Part shown: piece after piece, positions 37,208 to 49,300 of the stretch
How the letters are laid out: every line of letters begins with the position of its first letter
Position numbering within the stretch: the first letter of the stretch is position 1
Assembly (NCBI GenBank): GCA_037783545.1
Contig: JBBELK010001646.1
Span: forward strand, 31,191-95,190
DNA length: 64,000 bases
Direction: 5' to 3'
DNA from: Henricia sp. BOLD:AAB3569
Lineage: Eukaryota; Echinodermata; Asteroidea; Spinulosida; Echinasteridae
Program-made: the position numbers and the translations under genes
Notes under the pieces: generated by a model
What the model was told of the DNA's origin: nothing
Seen by the model: the letters and a program-made list of their open reading frames with translations, nothing else
The model's database searches: none

Positions 37208-40200
37208 ACTTGTCATACAAAATTGACAGACTTTCGCCGGGAAATGGCAGAGAAATTTAAAAGTTTAGAAAAAACTGGGTTGAGGTTTCCTGACTGCTCT
37301 CGCGCAAACCGTGGCTGTCTGTACACACCTCTTTGGGGTACTCCTGAGTTGTGCGCATGCTCAGTCATTCGGACTGTCGTTAACGCACCGCAGTTTGGCT
37401 CGGCAATTTGGTCAAAGTGTGGTCCAAACGTCGGCAAATCTGGAGGTCGAAAAATGTTCCGACGAACTTCAAATTTTGCATGCCCTAAACTCTCTATATT
37501 GCGCACTTGTCATAAAAAATTGACAGACTTTCGCCGGGAAATGGCAGAGAAATTTCAAAGTTTAGAAAAAACTGGGTTGAGGCTTCCTGACTGCTCTCGC
37601 GCAAACCGTAGCTGTCTGTACACACCTCTTTGGGGTACTCCTAAGTTGTGCGCATGCTCAGTCATTCGGACTGTCGTTAACGCACCGCAGTTTGGCTCGG
37701 CAATTTGGTCAAAGTGTGGTCCAAACGTCGGCAAATTTGGAGGTCGAAAAATGTTCCGACGAACTTCAAATTTTGCATGCCCTAAACTCTCTATATTGCG
37801 CACTTGTCATAAAAAATTGACAGACTTTCGCCGGGAAATGGCAGAGAAATTTAAAAGTTTAGAAAAAACTGGGTTGAGGCTTCCTGACTGCTCTCGCGCA
37901 AACCGTGGCTGTCTGTACACACCTCTTTGGGGTACTCCTGAGTTGTGCGCATGCTCAGTCATTCGGACTGTCGTTAACGCACCGCAGTTTGGCTCGGCAA
38001 TTTGGTCAAAGTGTGGTCCAAACGTCGGCAAATTTGGAGGTCGAAAAATGTTCCGACGAACTTCAAATTTTGCATGCCCTAAACTATCTATATTGCGCAC
38101 TTGTCATAAAAAATTGACAGACTTTCGCCGGGAAATGGCAGAGAAGTTTCAAAGTTTAGAAAAAAACTGGGTTGAGGCTTCCTGACTGCTCTCGCGCAAA
38201 CCGTAGCTGTCTGTACACACCTCTTTGGGGTACTCCTAAGTTGTGCGCATGCTCAGTCATTCGGACTGTCGTTAACGCACCGCAGTTTGGCTCGACAATT
38301 TGGTCAAAGTGTGGTCCAAACGTCGGCAAATTTGGAGGTCGAAAAATGTTCCGACGAACTTCAAATTTTGCATGCCCTAAACTCTCTATATTGCGCACTT
38401 GTCATAAAAAATTGACAGACTTTCGCCGGGAAATGGCAGAGAAATTTCAAAGTTTAGAAAAAACTGGGTTGAGGCTTCCTGACTGCTCTCGCGCAAACCG
38501 TGGCTGTCTGTACACACCTCTTTGGGGTACTCCTGAGTTGTGCGCATGCTCAGTCATTCGGACTGTCGTTAACGCACCGCAGTTTGGCTCGGCAATTTGG
38601 TCAAAGTGTGGTCCAAACGTCGGCAAATTTGGAGGTCGAAAAATGTTCCGACGAACTTCAAATTTTGCATGCCCTAAACTCTCTATATTGCGCACTTGTC
38701 AAAAAAAATTGACAGACTTTCGCCTGGAAATGGCAGAGAAATTTCAAAGTTTAGAAAAAACTGGGTTGAGGCTTCCTGACTGCTCTCGCGCAAACCGTGG
38801 CTGTCTGTACACACCTCTTTGGGGTACTCCTGAGTTGTGCGCATGCTCAGTCATTCGGACTGTCGTTAACGCACCGCAGTTTGGCTCGGCAATTTGGTCA
38901 AAGTGTGGTCCAAACGTCGGCAAATTTGGAGGTCGAAAAATGTTCCGACGAACTTCAAATTTTGCATGCCCTAAACTCTCTATATTGCGCACTTGTCATA
39001 CAAAATTGACAGACTTTCGCCGGGAAATGGCAGAGAAATTTAAAAGTTTAGAAAAAACTGGGTTGAGGTTTCCTGACTGCTCTCGCGCAAACCGTGGCTG
39101 TCTGTACACACCTCTTTGGGGTACTCCTGAGTTGTGCGCATGCTCAGTCATTCGGACTGTCGTTAACGCACCGCAGTTTGGCTCGGCAATTTGGTCAAAG
39201 TGTGGTCCAAACGTCGGCAAATCTGGAGGTCGAAAAATGTTCCGACGAACTTCAAATTTTGCATGCCCTAAACTCTCTATATTGCGCACTTGTCATAAAA
39301 AATTGACAGACTTTCGCCGGGAAATGGCAGAGAAATTTCAAAGTTTAGAAAAAACTGGGTTGAGGCTTCCTGACTGCTCTCGCGCAAACCGTAGCTGTCT
39401 GTACACACCTCTTTGGGGTACTCCTAAGTTGTGCGCATGCTCAGTCATTCGGACTGTCGTTAACGCACCGCAGTTTGGCTCGGCAATTTGGTCAAAGTGT
39501 GGTCCAAACGTCGGCAAATTTGGAGGTCGAAAAATGTTCCGACGAACTTCAAATTTTGCATGCCCTAAACTCTCTATATTGCGCACTTGTCATAAAAAAT
39601 TGACAGACTTTCGCCGGGAAATGGCAGAGAAATTTAAAAGTTTAGAAAAAACTGGGTTGAGGCTTCCTGACTGCTCTCGCGCAAACCGTGGCTGTCTGTA
39701 CACACCTCTTTGGGGTACTCCTGAGTTGTGCGCATGCTCAGTCATTCGGACTGTCGTTAACGCACCGCAGTTTGGCTCGGCAATTTGGTCAAAGTGTGGT
39801 CCAAACGTCGGCAAATTTGGAGGTCGAAAAATGTTCCGACGAACTTCAAATTTTGCATGCCCTAAACTATCTATATTGCGCACTTGTCATAAAAAATTGA
39901 CAGACTTTCGCCGGGAAATGGCAGAGAAGTTTCAAAGTTTAGAAAAAAACTGGGTTGAGGCTTCCTGACTGCTCTCGCGCAAACCGTAGCTGTCTGTACA
40001 CACCTCTTTGGGGTACTCCTAAGTTGTGCGCATGCTCAGTCATTCGGACTGTCGTTAACGCACCGCAGTTTGGCTCGACAATTTGGTCAAAGTGTGGTCC
40101 AAACGTCGGCAAATTTGGAGGTCGAAAAATGTTCCGACGAACTTCAAATTTTGCATGCCCTAAACTCTCTATATTGCGCACTTGTCATAAAAAATTGACA

Positions 40201-40527
40201 GACTTTCGCCGGGAAATGGCAGAGAAATTTCAAAGTTTAGAAAAAACTGGGTTGAGGCTTCCTGACTGCTCTCGCGCAAACCGTGGCTGTCTGTACACAC
40301 CTCTTTGGGGTACTCCTGAGTTGTGCGCATGCTCAGTCATTCGGACTGTCGTTAACGCACCGCAGTTTGGCTCGGCAATTTGGTCAAAGTGTGGTCCAAA
40401 CGTCGGCAAATTTGGAGGTCGAAAAATGTTCCGACGAACTTCAAATTTTGCATGCCCTAAACTCTCTATATTGCGCACTTGTCAAAAAAAATTGACAGAC
40501 TTTCGCCTGGAAATGGCAGAGAAATTT
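37208..40527 (+). repeat. Higher-order repeat of 6 monomers (1783 bp), two copies
   Basis: Variants at 37208-38744 recur at 38991-40527 with a constant offset of 1783 bases, six monomers plus one. Shared rare markers are gaggtttcctgac with tttaaaag, ggcaaatctgg, ctatctata with gagaagttt, the seven-A run, and ctcgacaattt at 38290 and 40073. That last change is found nowhere else that I saw, so the two copies must share a recent common origin. Confidence 0.88.
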
Positions 40528-42906
40528 CAAAGTTTAGAAAAAACTGGGTTGAGGCTTCCTGACTGCTCTCGCGCAAACCGTGGCTGTCTGTACACACCTC
40601 TTTGGGGTACTCCTGAGTTGTGCGCATGCTCAGTCATTCGGACTGTCGTTAACGCACCGCAGTTTGGCTCGGCAATTTGGTCAAAGTGTGGTCCAAACGT
40701 CGGCAAATTTGGAGGTCGAAAAATGTTCCGACGAACTTCAAATTTTGCATGCCCTAAACTATCTATATTGCGCACTTGTCATAAAAAAAATTGACAGACT
40801 TTCGCCGGGAAATGGCAGAGAAGTTTCAAAGTTTAGAAAAAACTGGGTTGAGGCTTCCTGACTGCTCTCGCGCAAACCGTAGCTGTCTGTACACACCTCT
40901 TTGGGGTACTCCTAAGTTGTGCGCATGCTCAGTCATTCGGACTGTCGTTAACGCACCGCAGTTTGGCTCGGCAATTTGGTCAAAGTGTGGTCCAAACGTC
41001 GGCAAATTTGGAGGTCGAAAAATGTTCCGACGAACTTCAAATTTTGCATGCCCTAAACTCTCTATATTGCGCACTTGTCATAAAAAATTGACAGACTTTC
41101 GCCGGGAAATGGCAGAGAAATTTCAAAGTTTAGAAAAAACTGGGTTGAGGCTTCCTGACTGCTCTCGCGCAAACCGTGGCTGTCTGTACACACCTCTTTG
41201 GGGTACTCCTGAGTTGTGCGCATGCTCAGTCATTCGGACTGTCGTTAACGCACCGCAGTTTGGCTCGGCAATTTGGTCAAAGTGTGGTCCAAACGTCGGC
41301 AAATTTGGAGGTCGAAAAATGTTCCGACGAACTTCAAATTTTGCATGCCCTAAACTATCTATATTGCGCACTGGTCATAAAAAATTGACAGACTTTCGCC
41401 GGGAAATGGCAGAGAAGTTTCAAAGTTTAGAAAAAACTGGGTTGAGGCTTCCTGACTGCTCTCGCGCAAACCGTAGCTGTCTGTACACACCTCTTTGGGG
41501 TACTCCTAAGTTGTGCGCATGCTCAGTCATTCGGACTGTCGTTAACGCACCGCAGTTTGGCTCGGCAATTTGGTCAAAGTGTGGTCCAAACGTCGGCAAA
41601 TTTGGAGGTCGAAAAATGTTCCGACGAACTTCAAATTTTGCATGCCCTAAACTCTCTATATTGCGCACTTGTCATAAAAAATTGACAGACTTTCGCCGGG
41701 AAATGGCAGAGAAATTTCAAAGTTTAGAAAAAACTGGGTTGAGGCTTCCTGACTGCTCTCGCGCAAACCGTGGCTGTCTGTACACACCTCTTTGGGGTAC
41801 TCCTGAGTTGTGCGCATGCTCAGTCATTCGGACTGTCGTTAACGCACCGCAGTTTGGCTCGGCAATTTGGTCAAAGTGTGGTCCAAACGTCGGCAAATTT
41901 GGAGGTCGAAAAATGTTCCGACGAACTTCAAATTTTGCATGCCCTAAACTATCTATATTGCGCACTTGTCATAAAAAAAATTGACAGACTTTCGCCGGGA
42001 AATGGCAGAGAAGTTTCAAAGTTTAGAAAAAACTGGGTTGAGGCTTCCTGACTGCTCTCGCGCAAACCGTAGCTGTCTGTACACACCTCTTTGGGGTACT
42101 CCTAAGTTGTGCGCATGCTCAGTCATTCGGACTGTCGTTAACGCACCGCAGTTTGGCTCGGCAATTTGGTCAAAGTGTGGTCCAAACGTCGGCAAATTTG
42201 GAGGTCGAAAAATGTTCCGACGAACTTCAAATTTTGCATGCCCTAAACTCTCTATATTGCGCACTTGTCATAAAAAATTGACAGACTTTCGCCGGGAAAT
42301 GGCAGAGAAATTTCAAAGTTTAGAAAAAACTGGGTTGAGGCTTCCTGACTGCTCTCGCGCAAACCGTGGCTGTCTGTACACACCTCTTTGGGGTACTCCT
42401 GAGTTGTGCGCATGCTCAGTCATTCGGACTGTCGTTAACGCACCGCAGTTTGGCTCGGCAATTTGGTCAAAGTGTGGTCCAAACGTCGGCAAATTTGGAG
42501 GTCGAAAAATGTTCCGACGAACTTCAAATTTTGCATGCCCTAAACTATCTATATTGCGCACTGGTCATAAAAAATTGACAGACTTTCGCCGGGAAATGGC
42601 AGAGAAGTTTCAAAGTTTAGAAAAAACTGGGTTGAGGCTTCCTGACTGCTCTCGCGCAAACCGTAGCTGTCTGTACACACCTCTTTGGGGTACTCCTAAG
42701 TTGTGCGCATGCTCAGTCATTCGGACTGTCGTTAACGCACCGCAGTTTGGCTCGGCAATTTGGTCAAAGTGTGGTCCAAACGTCGGCAAATTTGGAGGTC
42801 GAAAAATGTTCCGACGAACTTCAAATTTTGCATGCCCTAAACTCTCTATATTGCGCACTTGTCATAAAAAATTGACAGACTTTCGCCGGGAAATGGCAGA
42901 GAAATT
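40527..42906 (+). repeat. Higher-order repeat of 4 monomers (1190 bp), two copies
   Basis: Two blocks, about 40527-41716 and 41717-42906, match with an offset of 1190 bases. Both contain a run of eight A in cataaaaaaaattg, the gagaagttt plus ccgtagctg/cctaag monomer twice, and the rare gcactggtcat change at 41370 and 42560. The two extra bases over 1188 are in the A-run. Confidence 0.9.
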
Positions 42907-44689
42907 TCAAAGTTTAGAAAAAACTGGGTTGAGGCTTCCTGACTGCTCTCGCGCAAATCGTGGCTGTCTGTACACACCTCTTTGGGGTACTCCTGAGTTG
43001 TGCGCATGCTCAGTCATTCGGACTGTCGTTAACGCACCGCAGTTTGGCTCGGCAATTTGGTCAAAGTGTGGTCCAAACGTCGGCAAATTTGGAGGTCGAA
43101 AAATGTTCCGACGAACTTCAAATTTTGCATGCCCTAAACTCTCTATATTGCGCACTTGTCAAACAAAATTGACAGACTTTCGCCTGGAAATGGCAGAGAA
43201 ATTTCAAAGTTTAGAAAAAACTGGGTTGAGGCTTCCTGACTGCTCTCGCGCAAACCGTGGCTGTCTGTACACACCTCTTTGGGGTACTCCTGAGTTGTGC
43301 GCATGCTCAGTCATTCGGACTGTCGTTAACGCACCGCAGTTTGGCTCGGCAATTTGGTCAAAGTGTGGTCCAAACGTCGGCAAATTTGGAGGTCGAAAAA
43401 TGTTCCGACGAACTTCAAATTTTGCATGCCCTAAACTCTCTATATTGCGCACTTGTCATAAAAAATTGACAGACTTTCGCCTGGAAATGGCAGAGAAATT
43501 TCAAAGTTTAGAAAAAACTGGGTTGAGGCTTCCTGACTGCTCTCGCGCAAATCGTGGCTGTCTGTACACACCTCTTTGGGGTACTCCTGAGTTGTGCGCA
43601 TGCTCAGTCATTCGGACTGTCGTTAACGCACCGCAGTTTGGCTCGGCAATTTGGTCAAAGTGTGGTCCAAACGTCGGCAAATTTGGAGGTCGAAAAATGT
43701 TCCGACGAACTTCAAATTTTGCATGCCCTAAACTCTCTATATTGCGCACTTGTCATAATAAATTGACAGACTTTCGCCTGGAAATGGCAGAGAAATTTCA
43801 AAGTTTAGAAAAAACTGGGTTGAGGCTTCCTGACTGCTCTCGCGCAAACCGTGGCTGTCTGTACACACCTCTTTGGGGTACTCCTGAGTTGTGCGCATGC
43901 TCAGTCATTCGGACTGTCGTTAACGCACCGCAGTTTGGCTCGGCAATTTGGTCAAAGTGTGGTCCAAACGTCGGCAAATTTGGAGGTCGAAAAATGTTCC
44001 GACGAACTTCAAATTTTGCATGCCCTAAACTCTCTATATTGCGCACTTGTCAAACAAAATTGACAGACTTTCGCCTGGAAATGGCAGAGAAATTTCAAAG
44101 TTTAGAAAAAACTGGGTTGAGGCTTCCTGACTGCTCTCGCGCAAACCGTGGCTGTCTGTACACACCTCTTTGGGGTACTCCTGAGTTGTGCGCATGCTCA
44201 GTCATTCGGACTGTCGTTAACGCACCGCAGTTTGGCTCGGCAATTTGGTCAAAGTGTGGTCCAAACGTCGGCAAATTTGGAGGTCGAAAAATGTTCCGAC
44301 GAACTTCAAATTTTGCATGCCCTAAACTCTCTATATTGCGCACTTGTCATAAAAAATTGACAGACTTTCGCCTGGAAATGGCAGAGAAATTTCAAAGTTT
44401 AGAAAAAAACTGGGTTGAGGCTTCCTGACTGCTCTCGCGCAAATCGTGGCTGTCTGTACACACCTCTTTGGGGTACTCCTGAGTTGTGCGCATGCTCAGT
44501 CATTCGGACTGTCGTTAACGCACCGCAGTTTGGCTCGGCAATTTGGTCAAAGTGTGGTCCAAACGTCGGCAAATTTGGAGGTCGAAAAATGTTCCGACGA
44601 ACTTCAAATTTTGCATGCCCTAAACTCTCTATATTGCGCACTTGTCATAATAAATTGACAGACTTTCGCCTGGAAATGGCAGAGAAATT
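42907..44689 (+). repeat. Higher-order repeat of 3 monomers (891 bp), two copies
   Basis: Blocks 42907-43797 and 43798-44689 share, in order, gtcaaacaaaattg (near 43159 and 44050), a cgcctgg monomer, aaatcgtggctg (in the first and third monomers of the first block and in the third monomer of the second) and cataataaattg (43754 and 44646). The second copy has one extra A near 44402. Confidence 0.85.
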
Positions 44690-46329
44690 TCAAAGTTTAG
44701 AAAAAACTGGGTTGAGGCTTCCTGACTGCTCTCGCGCAAACCGTGGCTGTCTGTACACACCTCTTTGGGGTACTCCTGAGTTGTGCGCATGCTCAGTCAT
44801 TCGGACTGTCGTTAACGCACCGCAGTTTGGCTCGGCAATTTGGTCAAAGTGTGGTCCAAACATCGGCAAATTTGGAGGTCGAAAAATTTTCAGACGAACT
44901 TCAAATTTTGCATGCCCTAAACTCTCTATATTGCGCACTTGTCATAAAAAATTAACAGACTTTCGCCGGGAAATGGCAGAGAAATTTCAAAGTTTAGAAA
45001 AAACTGGGTTGAGGCTTCCTGACTGCTCTCGCGCAAACCGTGGCTGTCTGTACACACCTCTTTGGGGTACTCCTGAGTTGTGCGCATGCTCAGTCATTCG
45101 GACTGTCGTTAACGCACTGCAGTTTGGCTCGGCAATTTGGTCAAAGTGTGGTCCAAACGTCGGCAAATTTGGAGGTCGAAAAATGTTCCGACGAACTTCA
45201 AATTTTGCATGCCCTAAACTATCTATATTGCGCACTTGTCATAAAAAAATTGACAGACTTTCGCCGGGAAATGGCAGAGAAGTTTCAAAGTTTAGAAAAA
45301 ACTGGGTTAAGGCTTCCTGACTGCTCTCGCGCAAACCGTAGCTGTCTGTACACACCTCTTTGGGGTATTCCTAAGTTGTGCGCATGCTCAGTCATTCGGA
45401 CTGTCGTTAACGCACCGCAGTTTGGCTCGGCAATTTGGTCAAAGTGTGGTCCAAACGTCGGCAAATTTGGAGGTCGAAAAATGTTCCGACGAACTTCAAA
45501 TTTTGCATGCCCTAAACTCTCTATATTGCGCACTTGTCATAAAAAATTGACAGACTTTCGCCGGGAAATGGCAGAGAAATTTCAAAGTTTAGAAAAAACT
45601 GGGTTGAGGCTTCCTGACTGCTCTCGCGCAAACCGTGGCTGTCTGTACACACCTCTTTGGGGTACTCCTGAGTTGTGCGCATGCTCAGTCATTCGGACTG
45701 TCGTTAACGCACCGCAGTTTGGCTCGGCAATTTAGTCAAAGTGTGGTCCAAACGTCGGCAAATTTGGAGGTCGAAAAATGTTCCGACGAACTTCAAATTT
45801 TGCATGCCCTAAACTCTCTATATTGCGCACTTGTCAAAAAAAATTGACAGACTTTCGCCTGGAAATGGCAGAGAAATTTCAAAGTTTAGAAAAAACTGGG
45901 TTGAGGCTTCCTGACTGCTCTCGCGCAAACCGTGGCTGTCTGTACACACCTCTTTGGGGTACTCCTGAGTTGTGCGCATGCTCAGTCATTCGGACTGTCG
46001 TTAACGCACCGCAGTTTGGCTCGGCAATTTGGTCAAAGTGTGGTCCAAACGTCGGCAAATTTGGAGGTCGAAAAATGTTCCGACGAACTTCAAATTTTGC
46101 ATGCCCTAAACTCTCTATATTGCGCACTTGTCATAAAAAATTGACAGACTTTCGCCGGGAAATGGCAGAGAAATTTCAAAGTTTAGAAAAAACTGGGTTG
46201 AGGCTTCCTGACTGCTCTCGCGCAAACCGTGGCTGTCTGTACACACCTCTTTGGGGTACTCCTGAGTTGTGCGCATGCTCAGTCATTCGGACTGTCGTTA
46301 ACGCACCGCAGTTTGGCTCGGCAATTTGG

Positions 46330-49300
46330 TCAAAAGGTGTGGTCCAAACGTCGGCAAATTTGGAGGTCGAAAAATGTTCCGACGAACTTCAAATTTTGCA
46401 TGCCCTAAACTATCTATATTGCGCACTTGTCATAAAAAATTGACAGACTTTCGCAGCTGGAAATGGCAGAGAAAGTTTCAAAGTTTAGAAAAAACTGGGT
46501 TGAAGGCTTCCTGACTGCTCTCGCGCAAACCGTAGCTGTCTGTACACACCTCTTTGGGGTACTCCTAGAGTTGTGCGCATGCTCAGTCATTCGGACTGTC
46601 GTTAACGCACCGCAGTTTGGCTCGGCAATTTGGTCAAAGTGTGGTCCAAAACGTCGGCAAATTTGGAGGTCGAAAAATGTTCCGACGAACTTCAAATTTT
46701 GCATGCCCTAAAACTCTCTATATTGCGCACTTGTCATAAAAAATTGACAGACTTTCGCCGGGAAATGGCAGAGAAATTTCAAAGTTTAGAAAAAACTGGG
46801 TTGAGGCTTCCTGACTGCTCTCGCGCCAAACGTGGCTGTCTGTACACACCTCTTTGGGGTACTCCTGAGTTGTGCGCATGCTCAGTCATTCGGACTGTCG
46901 TTAACGCACCGCAGTTTGGCTCGGCAATTTGGTCAAAGTGTGGTCCAAACGTCGGCAAATTTGGAGGTCGAAAAATGTTCCGACGAACTTCAATTTTGCA
47001 TGCCCTAAACTCTCTATATTGCGCACTTTGTCATAAAAAATTGACAGACTTTCGCCTGGAAATGGCAGAGAAATTTCAAAGTTTAGAAAAAACTGGGTTG
47101 AGGCTTCCTGACTGCTCTCGCGCAAGACCGTGGGCTGTCTGTACACACCTCTTTGGGGTACTCCTGAGTTGTGCGCATGCTCAGTCATTCGGACTGTCGT
47201 TAAACGCACCGCAGTTTGGCTCGGCAATTTGGTCAAAGTGTGGTCCAAACGTCGGCAAATTTGGAGGTCGAAAAATGTTCCGACGAACTTCAAATTTTGC
47301 ATTGCCCTAAACTCTCTATATTGCGCACATTGTCATAAAAAATTGACAGACTTTCGCCGGGAAATGGCAGAGAAATTTCAAAGTTTAGAAAAAACTGGGT
47401 TGAGGCTTCCTGACTGCTCTCGCGCAAACCGTGGCTGTCTGTACACACCTCTTTGGGGTACTCCTGAGTTGTGCGCATGCTCAGTCATTCGGACTGTCGT
47501 TAACGCACCGCAGTTTGGCTCGGCAATTTGGTCAAAGTGTGGTCCAAACGTCGGCAAATTTGGAGGTCGAAAAATGTTCCGACGAACTTCAAATTGTGCA
47601 TGCCCTAAACTCTCTATATTGCGCACTTTGTCATAAAAAATTGACAGACTTTCGCCTGGAAATGGCAGAGAAGTTTCAAAGTTTAGAAAAAACTGGGTTG
47701 AGGCTTCCTGACTGCTCTCGCGCAAACCGTAGGCTGTCTGTACACACCTCTTTGGGGTACTCCTAGAAGTTGTGCGCATGCTCAGTCATTCGGACTGTCG
47801 TTAACGCACCGCAGTTTGGCTCAGGCAAATTTGGTCAAAGTGTGGTCCAAACGTCGGCAAATTTGGAGGTCGAAAAATGTTCCGACGAACTTCAAATTTT
47901 GCATGCCCTAAACTCTCTATATTGCGACACTTGTCATAAAAAAATTGACAGACTTTCGCCGGGAAATGCAGAGAAATTTCAAAGTTTAGAAAAAACTGGG
48001 TTGAGGCTTCCTGACTGCTCTCAGCGCAAATCGTGGCTGTCTGTACACACCTCTTTGGGGTACTCCTGAGTTGTGCGCATGCTCAGTCATATCGGACTGT
48101 CGTTAACGCACCGCAGTTTGGCTCGGCAATTTGGTCAAAAGTGTGGTCCAAAACGTCGGCAAATTTGGAGGTCGAAAAATGTTCCGACGAACTTCAAATT
48201 TTGCATGCCCTAAACTCTCTATATTGCGCACTTGTCATAAAAAAATTGACAAGACTTTCGCCTGGAAATGGCAGAGAAATTTCAAAGTTTAGAAAAAACT
48301 GGGTTGAGGCTTCCTGACTGCTCTCGCGCAAACCGTGGCTGTCTGTACACACCTCTTTGGGGTACTCCTGAGTTGTGCGCATGCTCAGTCATTCGGACTG
48401 TCGTTAACGCACCGCAGTTTGGCTCGGCAATTTGGTCAAAGTGTGGTCCAAACGTCGGCAAATTTGGAGGTCGAAAAATGTTCCGACGAACTTCAAATTT
48501 TGCATGCCCTAAACTCTCTATATTGCGCACTTTGTCATAAAAAATTGACAGACTTTCGCCGGGAAATGGCAGAGAAATTTCAAAGTTTAGAAAAAACTGG
48601 GTTGAGGCTTCCTGACTGCTCTCGCGCAAAACCGTGGCTGTCTGTACACACCTCTTTGGGGTACTCCTGAGTTGTGCGCATGCTCAGTTCATTCGGACTG
48701 TCGTTAACGCACCGCAGTTTGGCTCGGCAATTTGGTCAAAGTGTGGTCCAAACGTCGGCAAATTTGGAGGTCGAAAAATGTTCCGACGAACTTCAAATTT
48801 TGCATGCCCTAAACTCTCTATATTGCGCACCTTGTCATAAAAAATTGACAGACTTTCGCCTGGAAATGGCAGAGAGAATTTCAAAGTTTAGAAAAAACTG
48901 GGTTGAGGCTTCCTGACTGCTCTCGCGCAAAACCGTGGCTGTCTGTACACACCTCTTTGGGGTACTCCTGAGTTGTGCGCATGCTCAGTCATTCGGACTG
49001 TCGTTAACGCACCGCAGTTTGGCTCGGCAATTTAGGTCAAAGTGTGGTCCAAACGTCGGCAAATTGGAGGTCGAAAAATGTTCCGACGAACTTCAAATTT
49101 TGCATGCCCTAAACTCTCTATATTGCGCACTTTGTCATAAAAAAAATTGACAGACTTTTCGCTCGGGAAATGGCAGAGAATTTCAAAGTTTAGAAAAAAC
49201 TGGGTTGAGGCTTCCTGACTTGCTCTCGCGCAAACCGTGGCTGTCTGTACACACCTCTTTGGGGTACTCCTGAGTTGTGCGCAATGCTCAGTCATTCGGA

